56,725 nucleotides of DNA from Priestia aryabhattai B8W22 (lineage in GTDB: Bacteria; Bacillota; Bacilli; Bacillales; Bacillaceae_H): assembly GCF_000956595.1 (NCBI RefSeq), contig NZ_JYOO01000029.1:1-56725 (forward strand), written 5' to 3'. Each line of letters starts with the position of its first letter. Position 1 is the stretch's first letter. The position numbers and the translations under genes are program-made. The notes under the pieces are model-generated. The model searched no databases. It saw only the letters and a list, made by a program, of their open reading frames with translations, and was not told where the DNA came from. Shown in pieces: positions 17,349 to 26,780 of the stretch.

Positions 17349-17621
17349 ATGGATAAGTTTTCAAATGAAGAAGTAACAACAGGATATAATGATTTAAAGC
17401 AAGTAGAAGTGTCTATTCAATCTGCTCAAAAGATGATTGGAACAGCTACGATGAGTATGAGTCCTCAGCAGCTTGAAGAGGCAACGAATGCGCTTAACGA
17501 TGCAAAAGCACAGCTTCAATCTGCCAAAGCCCATGGCACAGGAGTAGACGAGCAATTTCTTCAGCAGTGCATGCAGTCTATTCAAACATGTGAACAACAG
17601 CTTACTGAGGCCAAACGCTAA
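17349..17621 (+). CDS. ypzA: YpzA family protein (DUF2564)
   Basis: A 90-residue helical protein with coiled-coil character (LEEATNALNDAKAQLQSAK, CMQSIQTCEQQLTEAKR), matching the length and order of B. subtilis YpzA (DUF2564), which lies between cspD and ypeQ there too. Function is unknown. I start at the ATG at 17349 because GGAGGTG lies eight bases upstream; the frame could extend to 17295 but without a ribosome site. A terminator follows directly. Confidence 0.8.
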   Translation: MDKFSNEEVTTGYNDLKQVEVSIQSAQKMIGTATMSMSPQQLEEATNALNDAKAQLQSAKAHGTGVDEQFLQQCMQSIQTCEQQLTEAKR

Positions 17622-17630
17622 GTATAACAA

Positions 17631-17658
17631 AAAAGAGACTCGGAAAAGAGTCTCTTTT
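17631..17658 (+). terminator. Terminator between ypzA and cspD (usable on both strands)
   Basis: The stem AAAGAGACTC / GAGTCTCTTT has A residues on one side and T residues on the other, so it could stop both converging transcripts. Confidence 0.85.
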
Positions 17659-17680
17659 ACTATAAAATAAAAAGATCTAT

Positions 17681-17884
17681 TTATGATAGCTTAGTGACAT
17701 TAGCGGCTTGCGGGCCTCTATTGCCTTCTACAATTTCAAAAGATACCTCTTGTCCTTCTTCCAAGGATTTATAACCTTCGCTTTGGATGGCAGAAAAATG
17801 TACAAATACGTCGCTGCCGCCTTCAACTTCAATAAAGCCATAGCCTTTTTCATTGTTGAACCATTTTACTTTACCATTTTGCAT
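17681..17884 (-). CDS. cspD: Cold-shock protein CspD
   Basis: A 67-residue single cold-shock domain. It acts as an RNA chaperone that binds single-stranded nucleic acid. The RNP1 motif KGYGFIEV and RNP2 motif VFVHFS are intact, together with the conserved [16 protein letters not shown] start. The ATG follows AGGGGG, an unusually strong ribosome site. The roughly 250 bp upstream, up to the next gene, are very A/T-rich with several possible -10 boxes and may hold a long 5' leader, as is usual for csp genes. Confidence 0.97.
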   Translation of the reverse strand: MQNGKVKWFNNEKGYGFIEVEGGSDVFVHFSAIQSEGYKSLEEGQEVSFEIVEGNRGPQAANVTKLS

Positions 17885-18160
17885 AACTTGAATCCCCCTA
17901 GTACTGTGCAGCCTCATGCTGCTGAAACTCGAATTATCATTTCCAATAGAGGTAAATGATTGTTTATATTATATAATAAGAAGAAATAAAATTTCAATAT
18001 TAAAATTTAATTTTTCTGAAAATTGAATTTTATTTAACGTAAACGTAGTATAAGTATAACTAAAAAAATTTCTTATGAGATGAAAAATAACTGAAAATTT
18101 AGTTTATAATAAAAGTATAGTCAGCATAATTTTAACGCGGTGATAAGGAGTGGGTCGTGT

Positions 18161-18448
18161 ATGTATCGTACACAAGTAAATGGAAAAGAAATTATTTTGT
18201 TATTTTCAACGCTCGAAGCAGCAAAGAGCCGCAGCAACCTAGAGAAAGAGCAAATTTATAAGCGAGTATTGCATTTAAATGAGCAGCTGCTAATGTTTCA
18301 AAATGGAACAAGCTTCACCATTGGTGATCCGTTAGGATTAATTGTAGCTCAAGTGAAAAAAAGTGATTTGACAACCATATATATCGAACATATCATTGAT
18401 AAACAGTTTATGTATGATGGAGATGGTCATCGAGGTGAAGTAGTGTAA
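18161..18448 (+). CDS. Unrecognised small protein
   Basis: A 95-residue soluble protein beginning MYRTQVNGKEIILLFSTLEAAK. It appears alpha/beta, with beta-like stretches (FQNGTSFTIGDPLGLIVAQ and DLTTIYIEHI) and an acidic tail (YDGDGHRGEVV). I cannot assign it to a family. AAGGAGTG lies at a proper distance before the ATG at 18161; an in-frame GTG at 18140 lacks such a site. A perfect 22-bp inverted repeat follows the stop closely. It sits between cspD and an MFS gene, which gives no functional hint. Confidence 0.6.
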   Translation: MYRTQVNGKEIILLFSTLEAAKSRSNLEKEQIYKRVLHLNEQLLMFQNGTSFTIGDPLGLIVAQVKKSDLTTIYIEHIIDKQFMYDGDGHRGEVV

Positions 18449-18458
18449 CAAGATGACG

Positions 18459-18510
18459 CCTATATATGAAGAAGCGTACGGAGATACTCGTACGCTTCTT
18501 CATATATAGG
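18459..18510. repeat. Perfect 22-bp inverted repeat without T tract
   Basis: Arms 18459-18480 and 18489-18510 are exact reverse complements, beginning CCTATATATGAAGAAGCG, with the loop GAGATACT. A terminator of this strength would normally end in a T run, which is absent here. The remaining gap up to 18750 is A/T-rich and contains one possible promoter near 18698-18726 (TTGAAA, 17 bp, TTAATT) for the MFS gene. Confidence 0.75.
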
Positions 18511-18750
18511 ATTAAAAATATGTGTTTTTACAAGTATTAACAGGAATAAATACTAAAGTTCAATAAATTAAAGAAGAACCGTGAAACCATGAATAGCAAT
18601 CACCTTTTTAGCTAAAAAATATAGATACACATCATCTTATGTAATGAGATAGTTAAGCTTTAAAATCAATGAACACGAGAAGTTTTATAAAGATTAAATT
18701 GAAAAACGTGTGATTGTGACGTTAATTAGAAGTAAGGTTTGGAGGACGCT

Positions 18751-19992
18751 ATGGAAAGTAGAAAAAAATTGGATTTACTTGCTCTTGCTTCTGTACCACT
18801 TATCATGACCCTCGGAAATTCAATGTTAATTCCGGTATTGCCGGTGATTGAAAAACGTCTACAGATAAGCTCGCTGCAGGTATCCATGATTATCACGGTC
18901 TACTCAATTTTCGCTATTTTTTTAATCCCGATTGCTGGTTATTTATCAGATCGATTCGGCCGCAAGAAAATTATTATTCCTAGTTTGCTGCTTGCTGCAG
19001 TAGGAGGGGCTTTAACAGGCTGGGCTTCATGGCAAATGGCCAATCCTTTCTGGGTTATCTTAATTGGCCGAGCGATTCAAGGAATAGGTTCAGCAGGAGC
19101 TATGCCTGTTGTGATGCCTTGTGTAGGAGATATGTTCAAAGACGAGCAAGAAATTACAAAAGGACTAGGTTTAATTGAAACAGCTAATACGTTTGGGAAA
19201 GTACTAAGCCCAATACTGGGAGCTTTTTTAGCGGCTATGATTTGGTTTCTGCCTTTTTGGTTCATTCCTATTCTTTGCCTTATTTCGATTCTTTTGGTTA
19301 TCTTTTTAGTAAAAGTTCCGAAAAATGATAGCTCTTCTGAATCTGAACAAAAAAAGAAAAATATTACGCAGTTTTTAAAGGATTTGAAGAAGACGCTCAA
19401 AGAAAATATTGGATGGCTTATGGCTATTTTTATTTTAGGCGCCATTATTATGCTTGTATTATTCGGTGTTTTATTTTACCTATCCACCATATTAGAGGAG
19501 CGTTATCATATTGTGAATACGAAAAAAGGTTTAGTGATGGCTATTCCTTTGCTAGCTTTATCTATTTCTTCTTTTGTGGCAGGGAAAAAAGTAGGAAATA
19601 ATAAAATCGTTATGAAGTGGTCTGTTTTTTTTGGCTTTTTATTGTTAACATGTTCTTTCATCATTTTATTTTTTAATACGTCTCTTTTTAGTATTTTATT
19701 CACTTTAGTGCTTGGTGGAATTGGAATTGGAGCAGCTCTGCCCAGTCTTGATGCCCTTATTACAGAAGGAATTGAAAAGGAAGAGAGAGGAACCATTACG
19801 TCTCTTTACAGTTCGATGCGCTTTGTCGGAGTAGCAGCTGGACCTCCTCTCTATACATTGCTTATGAAGTGGTCGGACATGGCTGTGTTCCAGACGTCTC
19901 TAGGAATTAGTGCAGTAGGAGCAATTTTAGTTTTAAAAGCTATCAAACCAAAACCTGAAGGCGGCGTAAAACTGAAGAAAGCTGAAGTGTGA
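18751..19992 (+). CDS. MFS multidrug-type efflux transporter
   Basis: A 413-residue major facilitator with about 12 transmembrane segments. The MFS signature between helices 2 and 3 reads GYLSDRFGRKKIIIP, and helix 5 carries the drug:H+ antiporter-like ETANTFGKVLSPILGA segment. This fits the YmfD/YitG/YfmO-like drug or siderophore exporters of Bacillus, but the substrate cannot be read; no Fur box is present nearby. The start at the ATG at 18751 is supported by GGAGG six bases upstream. It stands alone. Confidence 0.88.
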   Translation: MESRKKLDLLALASVPLIMTLGNSMLIPVLPVIEKRLQISSLQVSMIITVYSIFAIFLIPIAGYLSDRFGRKKIIIPSLLLAAVGGALTGWASWQMANPFWVILIGRAIQGIGSAGAMPVVMPCVGDMFKDEQEITKGLGLIETANTFGKVLSPILGAFLAAMIWFLPFWFIPILCLISILLVIFLVKVPKNDSSSESEQKKKNITQFLKDLKKTLKENIGWLMAIFILGAIIMLVLFGVLFYLSTILEERYHIVNTKKGLVMAIPLLALSISSFVAGKKVGNNKIVMKWSVFFGFLLLTCSFIILFFNTSLFSILFTLVLGGIGIGAALPSLDALITEGIEKEERGTITSLYSSMRFVGVAAGPPLYTLLMKWSDMAVFQTSLGISAVGAILVLKAIKPKPEGGVKLKKAEV

Positions 19993-19998
19993 TTTTAC

Positions 19999-20029
19999 GG
20001 GGCTGTCTTATGATAAAAGACAGCTCTTT
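19999..20029 (+). terminator. Terminator of the MFS gene
   Basis: The stem GCTGTCTT / AAGACAGC with loop ATGATAA is followed by a short T-rich stretch (TCTTTG). It is of moderate strength. Confidence 0.6.
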
Positions 20030-20159
20030 GCTATTTAAAGACCCGTCAATATGCTTAAATTTATATTGTGTCTAGAAAAAATCCTTGAAATTTCTTATAC
20101 TTCAATTTATAGACAGCATATGCAATAGTTCTTATTTTATTGAATAAGGTGGTTTTGAA

Positions 20160-23100
20160 TTGAGTATAAATTATCAGAAATTAAAAAGCATGGTAGATCA
20201 TTATCAAATATTTGATCTTGTAGCGTATATAACAGAAGAAGTACAAAGCCTTCAACCAAAGAGCCTTGCGGGGATTGTGAAAGAATGGTTAACACACTTA
20301 CAAACGGAAGAAGAGCTGTACGAGCTTATCCGCTTTTGTGATGAGGCTTTATTAAATCGTTTAAGCCGAATGTTAACGACATATGGCTATCGTCGGTTTG
20401 GCTCGATTCGAATGGTGACTCTTTATTGCGATGATCTCCTGCGCGAAGGCAAGATACTCGACGCTGATGATAGACTTTCTTTAGTAATTTCTCAGCTGGA
20501 TACGGAATCAGTTAAAAAGGAACAGCTTGAGAAAATCTATTTCTTAAAGGTAAGAATTCTTTTAGAAATGAAACAAGTGGATGAAGCTTCTAAGTGGATG
20601 AAACAAGTAACGTCACATAACCAAAAGGGTATGGCTGACAGATGGGGATATTTTTATTTGCAGCTCAACGACAGAATGAAAGCTGAAGCCTGCTTAAAAG
20701 AAGGAACGGCATATAAGGAGAATGGAGATTTTTGCTATGCAATGCTCGCGGACTTATATGCGTACGAAGGGAAGCATGAACAATCGCTTGAAACAATTAA
20801 CGAGGCTATTATTCGCTATCCACAGCTTCCGTCTTTATATATGGATAAAGTGATGCGATTAAAAGATTTAAAAGAGTATTCTCTCTTGCTTGAAACGATT
20901 GAATTTATCGACTCAAAGTTACCTTATCACGATTATCAAGATTTTTTTACGCTGCTGCGCGCCGACATTTATTTTGAACAGCAGCAGACATCTCAGCTTA
21001 CTCATCTGCTCTCGACCAAGCGATGTTTAAAAGATTCACCTTATCAAAAATTAATCGGAAAGCATACAGACGACAAATTCAGTACAATCAAGCTCCCTAT
21101 TGTGCCCATCGTTCAAAAAGATAATTATTGCGTGCCAGCCAGTATGAGTATGATGTTAAGGCTTTTACATACCGAAAAAACACAGGATGAGATTGGAACG
21201 CGTATTTACGGGGGCTTAGGATCTAAATTATCAACTGCGGTGAGCTACTTTGAATCTCTTGGCTTTGCAGCGATGTTTTTCACGGGCACAGTTGAACAGT
21301 TTAAAGAACTATTAGACAAAGGGCTGCCTATTTTGGTCAGTCTTGAATTTGAACAAGCTTCCCACGTTCAAGTTGTATTTGGCTATGATGATGAACTTGA
21401 ACTTTTCCATGTACAAGATGCTAATTTTCTAAGTCCAACGTATGTAGAATATAAAAATTTTGATCAGCATTACGCTAATTCGGGGTTTTTATCAATTGTT
21501 GCTTCTCAAGAGGCAGCGGACCTCGCTTCATTTTCTAAAGAGCAAGATGAGTTTATTCGTCAGCTGTATGACTTAATCGAACTAGTTGAAGCGGATGAAG
21601 AAGCGCACATTAACGATCTTGTTTCTTTATTAAAAGCAAATGAGCATGTTCCATTTGCCGCTATTTACAGTATGAAGCATTTGTACAGAAAAGAGCACGA
21701 AGCTTATATTCGTACGTGTATTAATTATGTGTTAGAGAAATATAGCAATCATGATTATCTTAAGCTTCACGCCGCATATGCCTATTTTAAACTTGACGAC
21801 AGTAAGGGAGCATCTTCCTTGTTACACCACATAGATAACAAAAAGCATAGCTCTTTTTATCACTATCTTAAAGGGAGAATTGCGCTGGATGAAGAGAGAT
21901 ATGATGAGGCTGTTGAAGCACTGCGCAGCTCGCTGCAATTAGACGTAGAGCAGCATTTGAACTGGAGCTATTTAGCACTTGCATACATGTACCAAGGAAA
22001 CCTCGAAAAGGCTTTTGAATGCTCGACTATTTCCTTAAATATGTATGGCGATGAATCTTATACACAAATCAATCACGGACTTATTTTAATGGAGAAAGAA
22101 AGATACGCAGAAGCCAGAAATCTTTTCGACGCGTTATTAAAAGAAAACCAAAAAGATGCGCACAGCTGGTTTGAAAGAGCCCGTTGTGATGAACAGTTAA
22201 AAAAGTTTCGTAAAGCTTACCGGGGATTTCAAATAGCTAAACAGCTTTTGCCGACTGTTCCTTATCCATATCTTTCGATAGCTGATTTGCTACAATATCA
22301 ACTAGAAAAAACAGACGAAGCTGAAAGCTATCTCAAAGAAGGCATGAAGCATCTCCCGAGCGACATGACAATTCGAGGAAGACTAGGCGATTTATACGTC
22401 GCGAATCAAAGGTACGAAGAAGCTATTGCTCTGTATAAAGAAGGCTTAAAAATAGAGGAAGATGCCCTTATGTATTTGGGCTTATCTTATGCGTATTTAG
22501 AAACAGGTGAACATTTAACGGCCGTTGATACGCTCACGCTTATTGCGCAGAAGTTTTCATCGAACAGCGACGTCATGTTGGATGCAGGCAGCATGCTTTT
22601 GGATGCAGCAAAACAAAAGGAGCTAGACAATCAAACGATAGAGTTTGGATTTGCTCTTTATGAAGAAGGAATTCATTTTGCTCAAACAGCGTTAGATGAA
22701 GTGTTAGAAGCATATACGGGTTATTTAGAAGAGACGGCTTTACTGACTCGTGGAATTAAGTTTTTAACCGCAGAACATCAAGAGCACCCTGATGAGATTT
22801 TGTACATGTGCTATTTAGGCATATTATACGAACAAGCCAAGCAGCTAACCAAAAGTGAGAAACTTTATCATCAAGCGCTTCGTATCAAGCAAGATGCTTT
22901 GCCATATTATCGGTTAGGTGAAATATATCAATCAATGAATCGCATTACTGAAGCAAAACAAGCCTTTCAAAAATGCTTAACTCTTGATAAAACATTTGAA
23001 GCCGCTTGTATGAAGCTTGCTGAAATGGCTTGTGAAGAACAAAATCGTACGGCTGAAAGAAATTGGCTGCTGCAATGGATACAGCTGAATCCTATGGAAG

Positions 23101-24365
23101 TAAACGTTGAGCACGCAGCTTCACTTTGTGAAACAGAGAAAGAGTATGAAGAGCTGTTAGAGGTATTAAAGAGCGTAGAGGAAATTGTGCTGCCTCAATG
23201 GCTCGCTGACAGCCAGGCTCATGTGTATCGCTTAAAAGGAGACATTTCACAGGCTGAAACGTATCTAGAGAAGGCCCTTGAACTGGATTCACAGAATTCT
23301 GCTATTCGCCATCATCAGGCAAAATGGCTCATCATGGAGCAGAGATATGAAGAAGCTAGAAAAATTCTTACAGAGTTGCTAAGTGGGGATCCGGAAGATT
23401 ACGCTCTATTTCAAACATTCATGTCTAGCTTTCCAAATGGAAAAAAACTGTCCGGGCTTACGGAAGATTTAAAAAAGATAAAAATGGAAAAACAAAGCAA
23501 AAGCTTGTTATTTAAAAATGCAGCCGAGGCTTTAAATGAGTATGCTGATTCGATCGTAGAAGAGCAGCAAGGATCTATCTTCAAACGAAGCTTAGCCAAA
23601 TTCAAAGCAAAAGCAAAAACGATTACGCTGCTTGGCTTAACGATTGAACTGTATGAACTTGCTATAAAAACGGATAGGAATAATAAAGAGGCTGTACATG
23701 CATTTGCGGCTTTTTACGAAGAGAAAGGATTAATTGAAGATAGCATCACCGTGCTGAAAAAATCGCTGCATCAAAGCTGGGATTTTGATGTTGCCTATCA
23801 TTTAGCCAATATACTCGTTAATATCCATGAAAATGAACAGGTTGCACATGAAGCGCTAAACTTAGTTCAAAAACTTCTCAAACAGCAGCCATATCATATA
23901 GATTTGCAGATATACCGAGCATTTATTTTGAGTAACCTTGAAGAAGTAGAAAAAGCCGAGGCAGCTTTTCAAGAATTACTTCAGCAGGAGATTTATCAGC
24001 CTGACATATATGCAGGACTAGCAAAACTGTATAATAAAACAGAACGTTATCATGAAACTGTTCAGCTTCTTCAAAAAGCAATTGAACAGCGTCAAGAGTA
24101 TGAAGGGATGTATACCGATTTAGGTATCGCGTATCATTTAGAAGGTGAAACAGAAGCAGCAGCTTCGCTTATGATAACCAGAGTAGAAAGTGGAGACGAA
24201 GACCTTTTTATTCGCTATAACTTGGCATGCTATCTAGCTGTTCTTGGAAAAACTGCTTCTGCTCAGGAAGAGTTGGATTATGTTTTAGCGCACGATGAAA
24301 CGGGAGAATTTTATGAAATGGCTATGGAAGACGATGAACTAAAAGGATTAACGGTAAGAAGATAA
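20160..24365 (+). CDS. Giant TPR protein with embedded C39-like cysteine peptidase domain
   Basis: A 1401-residue, apparently soluble protein. Residues about 1-300 and 480-1390 are built of tetratricopeptide-like repeats (for example RYDEAVEALRSSLQLDVEQHLNWSYLALAYMYQG-type units). Residues about 310-450 form a C39/papain-like domain with Q319, C324 (DNYCVPASM), H402 (SHVQVVFGYDDE) and D420 (VQDAN) placed like a catalytic set. There is no signal peptide or transmembrane helix. The start is a TTG with AAGGTGG seven bases upstream. TPR arrays bind protein partners, so partner-directed proteolysis, or peptide binding if inactive, is plausible. No substrate, lantibiotic or transporter gene is adjacent. 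Confidence 0.82.
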   Translation: MSINYQKLKSMVDHYQIFDLVAYITEEVQSLQPKSLAGIVKEWLTHLQTEEELYELIRFCDEALLNRLSRMLTTYGYRRFGSIRMVTLYCDDLLREGKILDADDRLSLVISQLDTESVKKEQLEKIYFLKVRILLEMKQVDEASKWMKQVTSHNQKGMADRWGYFYLQLNDRMKAEACLKEGTAYKENGDFCYAMLADLYAYEGKHEQSLETINEAIIRYPQLPSLYMDKVMRLKDLKEYSLLLETIEFIDSKLPYHDYQDFFTLLRADIYFEQQQTSQLTHLLSTKRCLKDSPYQKLIGKHTDDKFSTIKLPIVPIVQKDNYCVPASMSMMLRLLHTEKTQDEIGTRIYGGLGSKLSTAVSYFESLGFAAMFFTGTVEQFKELLDKGLPILVSLEFEQASHVQVVFGYDDELELFHVQDANFLSPTYVEYKNFDQHYANSGFLSIVASQEAADLASFSKEQDEFIRQLYDLIELVEADEEAHINDLVSLLKANEHVPFAAIYSMKHLYRKEHEAYIRTCINYVLEKYSNHDYLKLHAAYAYFKLDDSKGASSLLHHIDNKKHSSFYHYLKGRIALDEERYDEAVEALRSSLQLDVEQHLNWSYLALAYMYQGNLEKAFECSTISLNMYGDESYTQINHGLILMEKERYAEARNLFDALLKENQKDAHSWFERARCDEQLKKFRKAYRGFQIAKQLLPTVPYPYLSIADLLQYQLEKTDEAESYLKEGMKHLPSDMTIRGRLGDLYVANQRYEEAIALYKEGLKIEEDALMYLGLSYAYLETGEHLTAVDTLTLIAQKFSSNSDVMLDAGSMLLDAAKQKELDNQTIEFGFALYEEGIHFAQTALDEVLEAYTGYLEETALLTRGIKFLTAEHQEHPDEILYMCYLGILYEQAKQLTKSEKLYHQALRIKQDALPYYRLGEIYQSMNRITEAKQAFQKCLTLDKTFEAACMKLAEMACEEQNRTAERNWLLQWIQLNPMEVNVEHAASLCETEKEYEELLEVLKSVEEIVLPQWLADSQAHVYRLKGDISQAETYLEKALELDSQNSAIRHHQAKWLIMEQRYEEARKILTELLSGDPEDYALFQTFMSSFPNGKKLSGLTEDLKKIKMEKQSKSLLFKNAAEALNEYADSIVEEQQGSIFKRSLAKFKAKAKTITLLGLTIELYELAIKTDRNNKEAVHAFAAFYEEKGLIEDSITVLKKSLHQSWDFDVAYHLANILVNIHENEQVAHEALNLVQKLLKQQPYHIDLQIYRAFILSNLEEVEKAEAAFQELLQQEIYQPDIYAGLAKLYNKTERYHETVQLLQKAIEQRQEYEGMYTDLGIAYHLEGETEAAASLMITRVESGDEDLFIRYNLACYLAVLGKTASAQEELDYVLAHDETGEFYEMAMEDDELKGLTVRR

Positions 24366-24397
24366 AAAAAGAAGCTGAGTTTCAGCTCTTTTTTTAT
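24364..24397. terminator. Bidirectional terminator between the TPR-C39 gene and the permease
   Basis: The stem AGCTGA / TCAGCT is flanked by A residues on the left and T residues on the right, so it can stop both converging transcripts. Confidence 0.85.
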
Positions 24398-25689
24398 CCC
24401 TCTTTTGCACCTTGTCTTTTCAAAGAAAGTGATTCGGAAATTTCCAGTACAAGAATGATAATGGTGCCAAGAACTAATCCGTTGCTTAAAAACGTAGTAA
24501 CTAAAGGTGGCAGCGTTGAAAAAGCTTGGGAAGGCAAAAACATAACCCCTATCCCCGACAGCAACGCAATACCGGCTTTTTTCATCGCTTTTTCAGGCTG
24601 TTTGGCATGCTTGAATTCTCCAATTCCAAGAGCCATCATACCTGTAAAAACAGGAAAGATTGCCGCGTATCCGACTGGAGGAGGAAGAGCGGACATAATG
24701 GACGTTAAAGGAGTAAAGATACTCAGAAAAAGCAAAAAGCATGATGCTACAATAAAAGGAACTCGGCTATAAAGATTTGTAGCTGAAATAAATCCACCGG
24801 AACCTGAAATAGGAACGGCACCGACACCTGAAAACAATCCTCCAAGCAGCTGACTTATACCCGAAACCATCCCGGAACGCTTAATATTGTCTTTTTCAAT
24901 TTTTTCTCCTTTGTGTTTATAAACAGACTCAACAACACGAATAGAAGCGAGCATGTTTGTAATTAAAATGAGCGTCACAAAAAAAGCAGTAACAACCATA
25001 TTCCATTCAACGCGAGGAGCTCCGAATACAAACACTTTAGGTATATAAAATAACTGCGCCTGAAATTCGATAGGTTTAGCTAACCCTAGCATTGCAAATA
25101 CTCCCCAGCCTACACCAATACTAATAATAATGCTGAGCTTATTTAACGTCCGGTGCGATAATAAATAAAAAGTCAGCAGCAAAATCGCAGCTGAAGCCAG
25201 CGCAATTGGAAGGTTGATAGCTGAATTCGTTTCTGTAATGCCAAACATTCCTTTTAAAAAGGAACCGCTGAGCTGCGTCACTAATAAAATTAAATATGTA
25301 CCGGTAACTGTCGGAGTAAAGTATTTTGCTAGTTTATCAATGAGACCAAACAGGCTCATCAAAATAGCAATTATCCCGCTTATAAGGAGAGTGAACTGCA
25401 GCACGCGGAGCGTTTCAGAATGAGAACCAAACAGAACGGTTCCAAGACTCGCATACAGAGAAAAGACGCCCCACCAAACGCCAGCCGGCCCTTCCATGAT
25501 TGGATATCTATGCCCTATAAACACCTGCAAGAGCCCGGATAAAGCCAAAATAAATAACGTTCGCTGTAAAAATTGAATAGAATCCGCTGCGTTTAAATGA
25601 AACTGAGAAGCAATTACAATAGGAACAATCATACTATTAGAAATCATAAATAAAAACCATTGTAGCGAAGCAATGGAAACTCGAAACAT
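24394..25689 (-). CDS. NCS2-family purine/uracil-type permease (YwdJ-like)
   Basis: A 431-residue membrane protein with about 12-14 hydrophobic segments from the nucleobase:cation symporter-2 family. The N-terminal half has QWFLFMISNSMIVPIVIA, the middle has a conserved region around GISQLLGGLFSGVGAVPISGSGGF. It is shorter on recognisable xanthine-type signatures than PbuX at 2539, and most resembles my memory of YwdJ. The substrate is therefore uncertain. I start at the ATG at 25689 because GAGGTG precedes it; a GTG three codons upstream overlaps that site. Confidence 0.8.
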   Translation of the reverse strand: MFRVSIASLQWFLFMISNSMIVPIVIASQFHLNAADSIQFLQRTLFILALSGLLQVFIGHRYPIMEGPAGVWWGVFSLYASLGTVLFGSHSETLRVLQFTLLISGIIAILMSLFGLIDKLAKYFTPTVTGTYLILLVTQLSGSFLKGMFGITETNSAINLPIALASAAILLLTFYLLSHRTLNKLSIIISIGVGWGVFAMLGLAKPIEFQAQLFYIPKVFVFGAPRVEWNMVVTAFFVTLILITNMLASIRVVESVYKHKGEKIEKDNIKRSGMVSGISQLLGGLFSGVGAVPISGSGGFISATNLYSRVPFIVASCFLLFLSIFTPLTSIMSALPPPVGYAAIFPVFTGMMALGIGEFKHAKQPEKAMKKAGIALLSGIGVMFLPSQAFSTLPPLVTTFLSNGLVLGTIIILVLEISESLSLKRQGAKEG

Positions 25690-25846
25690 TCTTAACACCT
25701 CAATTAATGCCGGCGAGCGGCTGAATGAACCAACGGGTTGCTCTATTATTTTACCATGGGATTTCCAATTTGTAAGCGATATCTTGTTAAAAGGACAATG
25801 AGTAAAGTGTCAAAAAATTCAATATATTGTTGTAAAAGGAAGAAAG

Positions 25847-25902
25847 ATAATTTATAATTTTCTTACAATTATAAATTATAAACATAAGAATAATTTATAA
25901 TG
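25847..25902 (+). promoter_or_regulatory. Operator region of the dpp operon: CodY-like box within a dyad repeat
   Basis: A perfect 13-bp inverted repeat (ATAATTTATAATT 25847-25859 and AATTATAAATTAT 25867-25879, 7-base loop) is followed by a third half-site at 25890-25901. Over the loop, AATTTTCTTACAATT (25856-25870) matches the CodY consensus AATTTTCWGAAAATT at 13 of 15 positions. CodY represses dpp in B. subtilis, so repression by CodY when branched-chain amino acids and GTP are plentiful is the prediction. Confidence 0.7.
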
Positions 25903-25941
25903 AACTGACTAACAGTCAAGGAAGGAGGAGGAATAAGAAAA

Positions 25942-26766
25942 ATGAAACTATACCTGTCGGTTGATATGGAAGGAATTACGGGACTCGTCGATCACACAAA
26001 TGTCCTGAGAGAGAAAGAAAATTATGAAAGAAGCCGCAAAATAATGACGGATGAAGCAAATGCAGTAATTTATGCAGGATTTAGAGAAAAGTGCTCAGAA
26101 GTTGTGGTAAATGACAGTCATTCGAGTATGAATAATCTCCTTGTTGAACGGCTTCATCCAGAAACTCAGCTTATTTCAGGAAGCGTAAAACCATATTCAA
26201 TGGTACAGGGATTAGATCAGACTTTTGATGGTGCTATGTTTCTAGGGTATCATGCTAAAGCGTCCATGCCCGGTGTCATGTCTCATTCGATGATATTTGG
26301 TGCTCGCAATATGTACATAGACGATATGAATATTGGAGAGTTAGGCTTCAACGCATACGTCGCAGGCTATTACGGCGTGCCAGTTTTAATGGTAGCCGGT
26401 GATGACCAAACGGCGCTGGAAGCACAGCAGCTTATTCCAAACGTGACGACTGCTATCGTCAAACAAGCCATTTCACGTTCTGCAGCCAAAACATTAACCC
26501 CTAAGAAAGCAGAACAATTACTTCAAGAAAAAACAGCCGCAGCTATTCAGCACAAACACCTTGTTAAACCTTTAATTCCACCTAAACATCCAACCTTACG
26601 AATAGAATTTGCAAATTACGGTCAAGCAGAGTGGGCTCATTTAATGCCAGGCACAGAAATTGAATCTGGAACGACGGCCGTTCGGTTTCAAGCAAAAGAT
26701 ATTTTAGAAGCTTATCAGGCCATGCTTGTTATGACTGAATTAGCTACGCGCACAACATTCTGTTAG
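25942..26766 (+). CDS. dppA: D-aminopeptidase DppA (M55 family)
   Basis: A 274-residue cytosolic zinc D-aminopeptidase, the same length as B. subtilis DppA, which releases D-Ala from D-Ala-containing peptides and forms a decameric ring. All zinc ligands fall at the positions known for that enzyme: D8, E10, H60, H104 and E133, with the candidate catalytic H115 in GVMSHSMIFG. GGAGGAGG precedes the ATG. It is first of the dpp operon, where imported cell-wall dipeptides containing D-residues would be processed. Confidence 0.97.
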   Translation: MKLYLSVDMEGITGLVDHTNVLREKENYERSRKIMTDEANAVIYAGFREKCSEVVVNDSHSSMNNLLVERLHPETQLISGSVKPYSMVQGLDQTFDGAMFLGYHAKASMPGVMSHSMIFGARNMYIDDMNIGELGFNAYVAGYYGVPVLMVAGDDQTALEAQQLIPNVTTAIVKQAISRSAAKTLTPKKAEQLLQEKTAAAIQHKHLVKPLIPPKHPTLRIEFANYGQAEWAHLMPGTEIESGTTAVRFQAKDILEAYQAMLVMTELATRTTFC

Positions 26767-26780
26767 AAGGTGGGATAAAG

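Noticed and set aside
18520-18750. A Fur box upstream of the MFS transporter, which would point to siderophore export
   Set aside because: No match to TGATAATNATTATCA was found in the gap.
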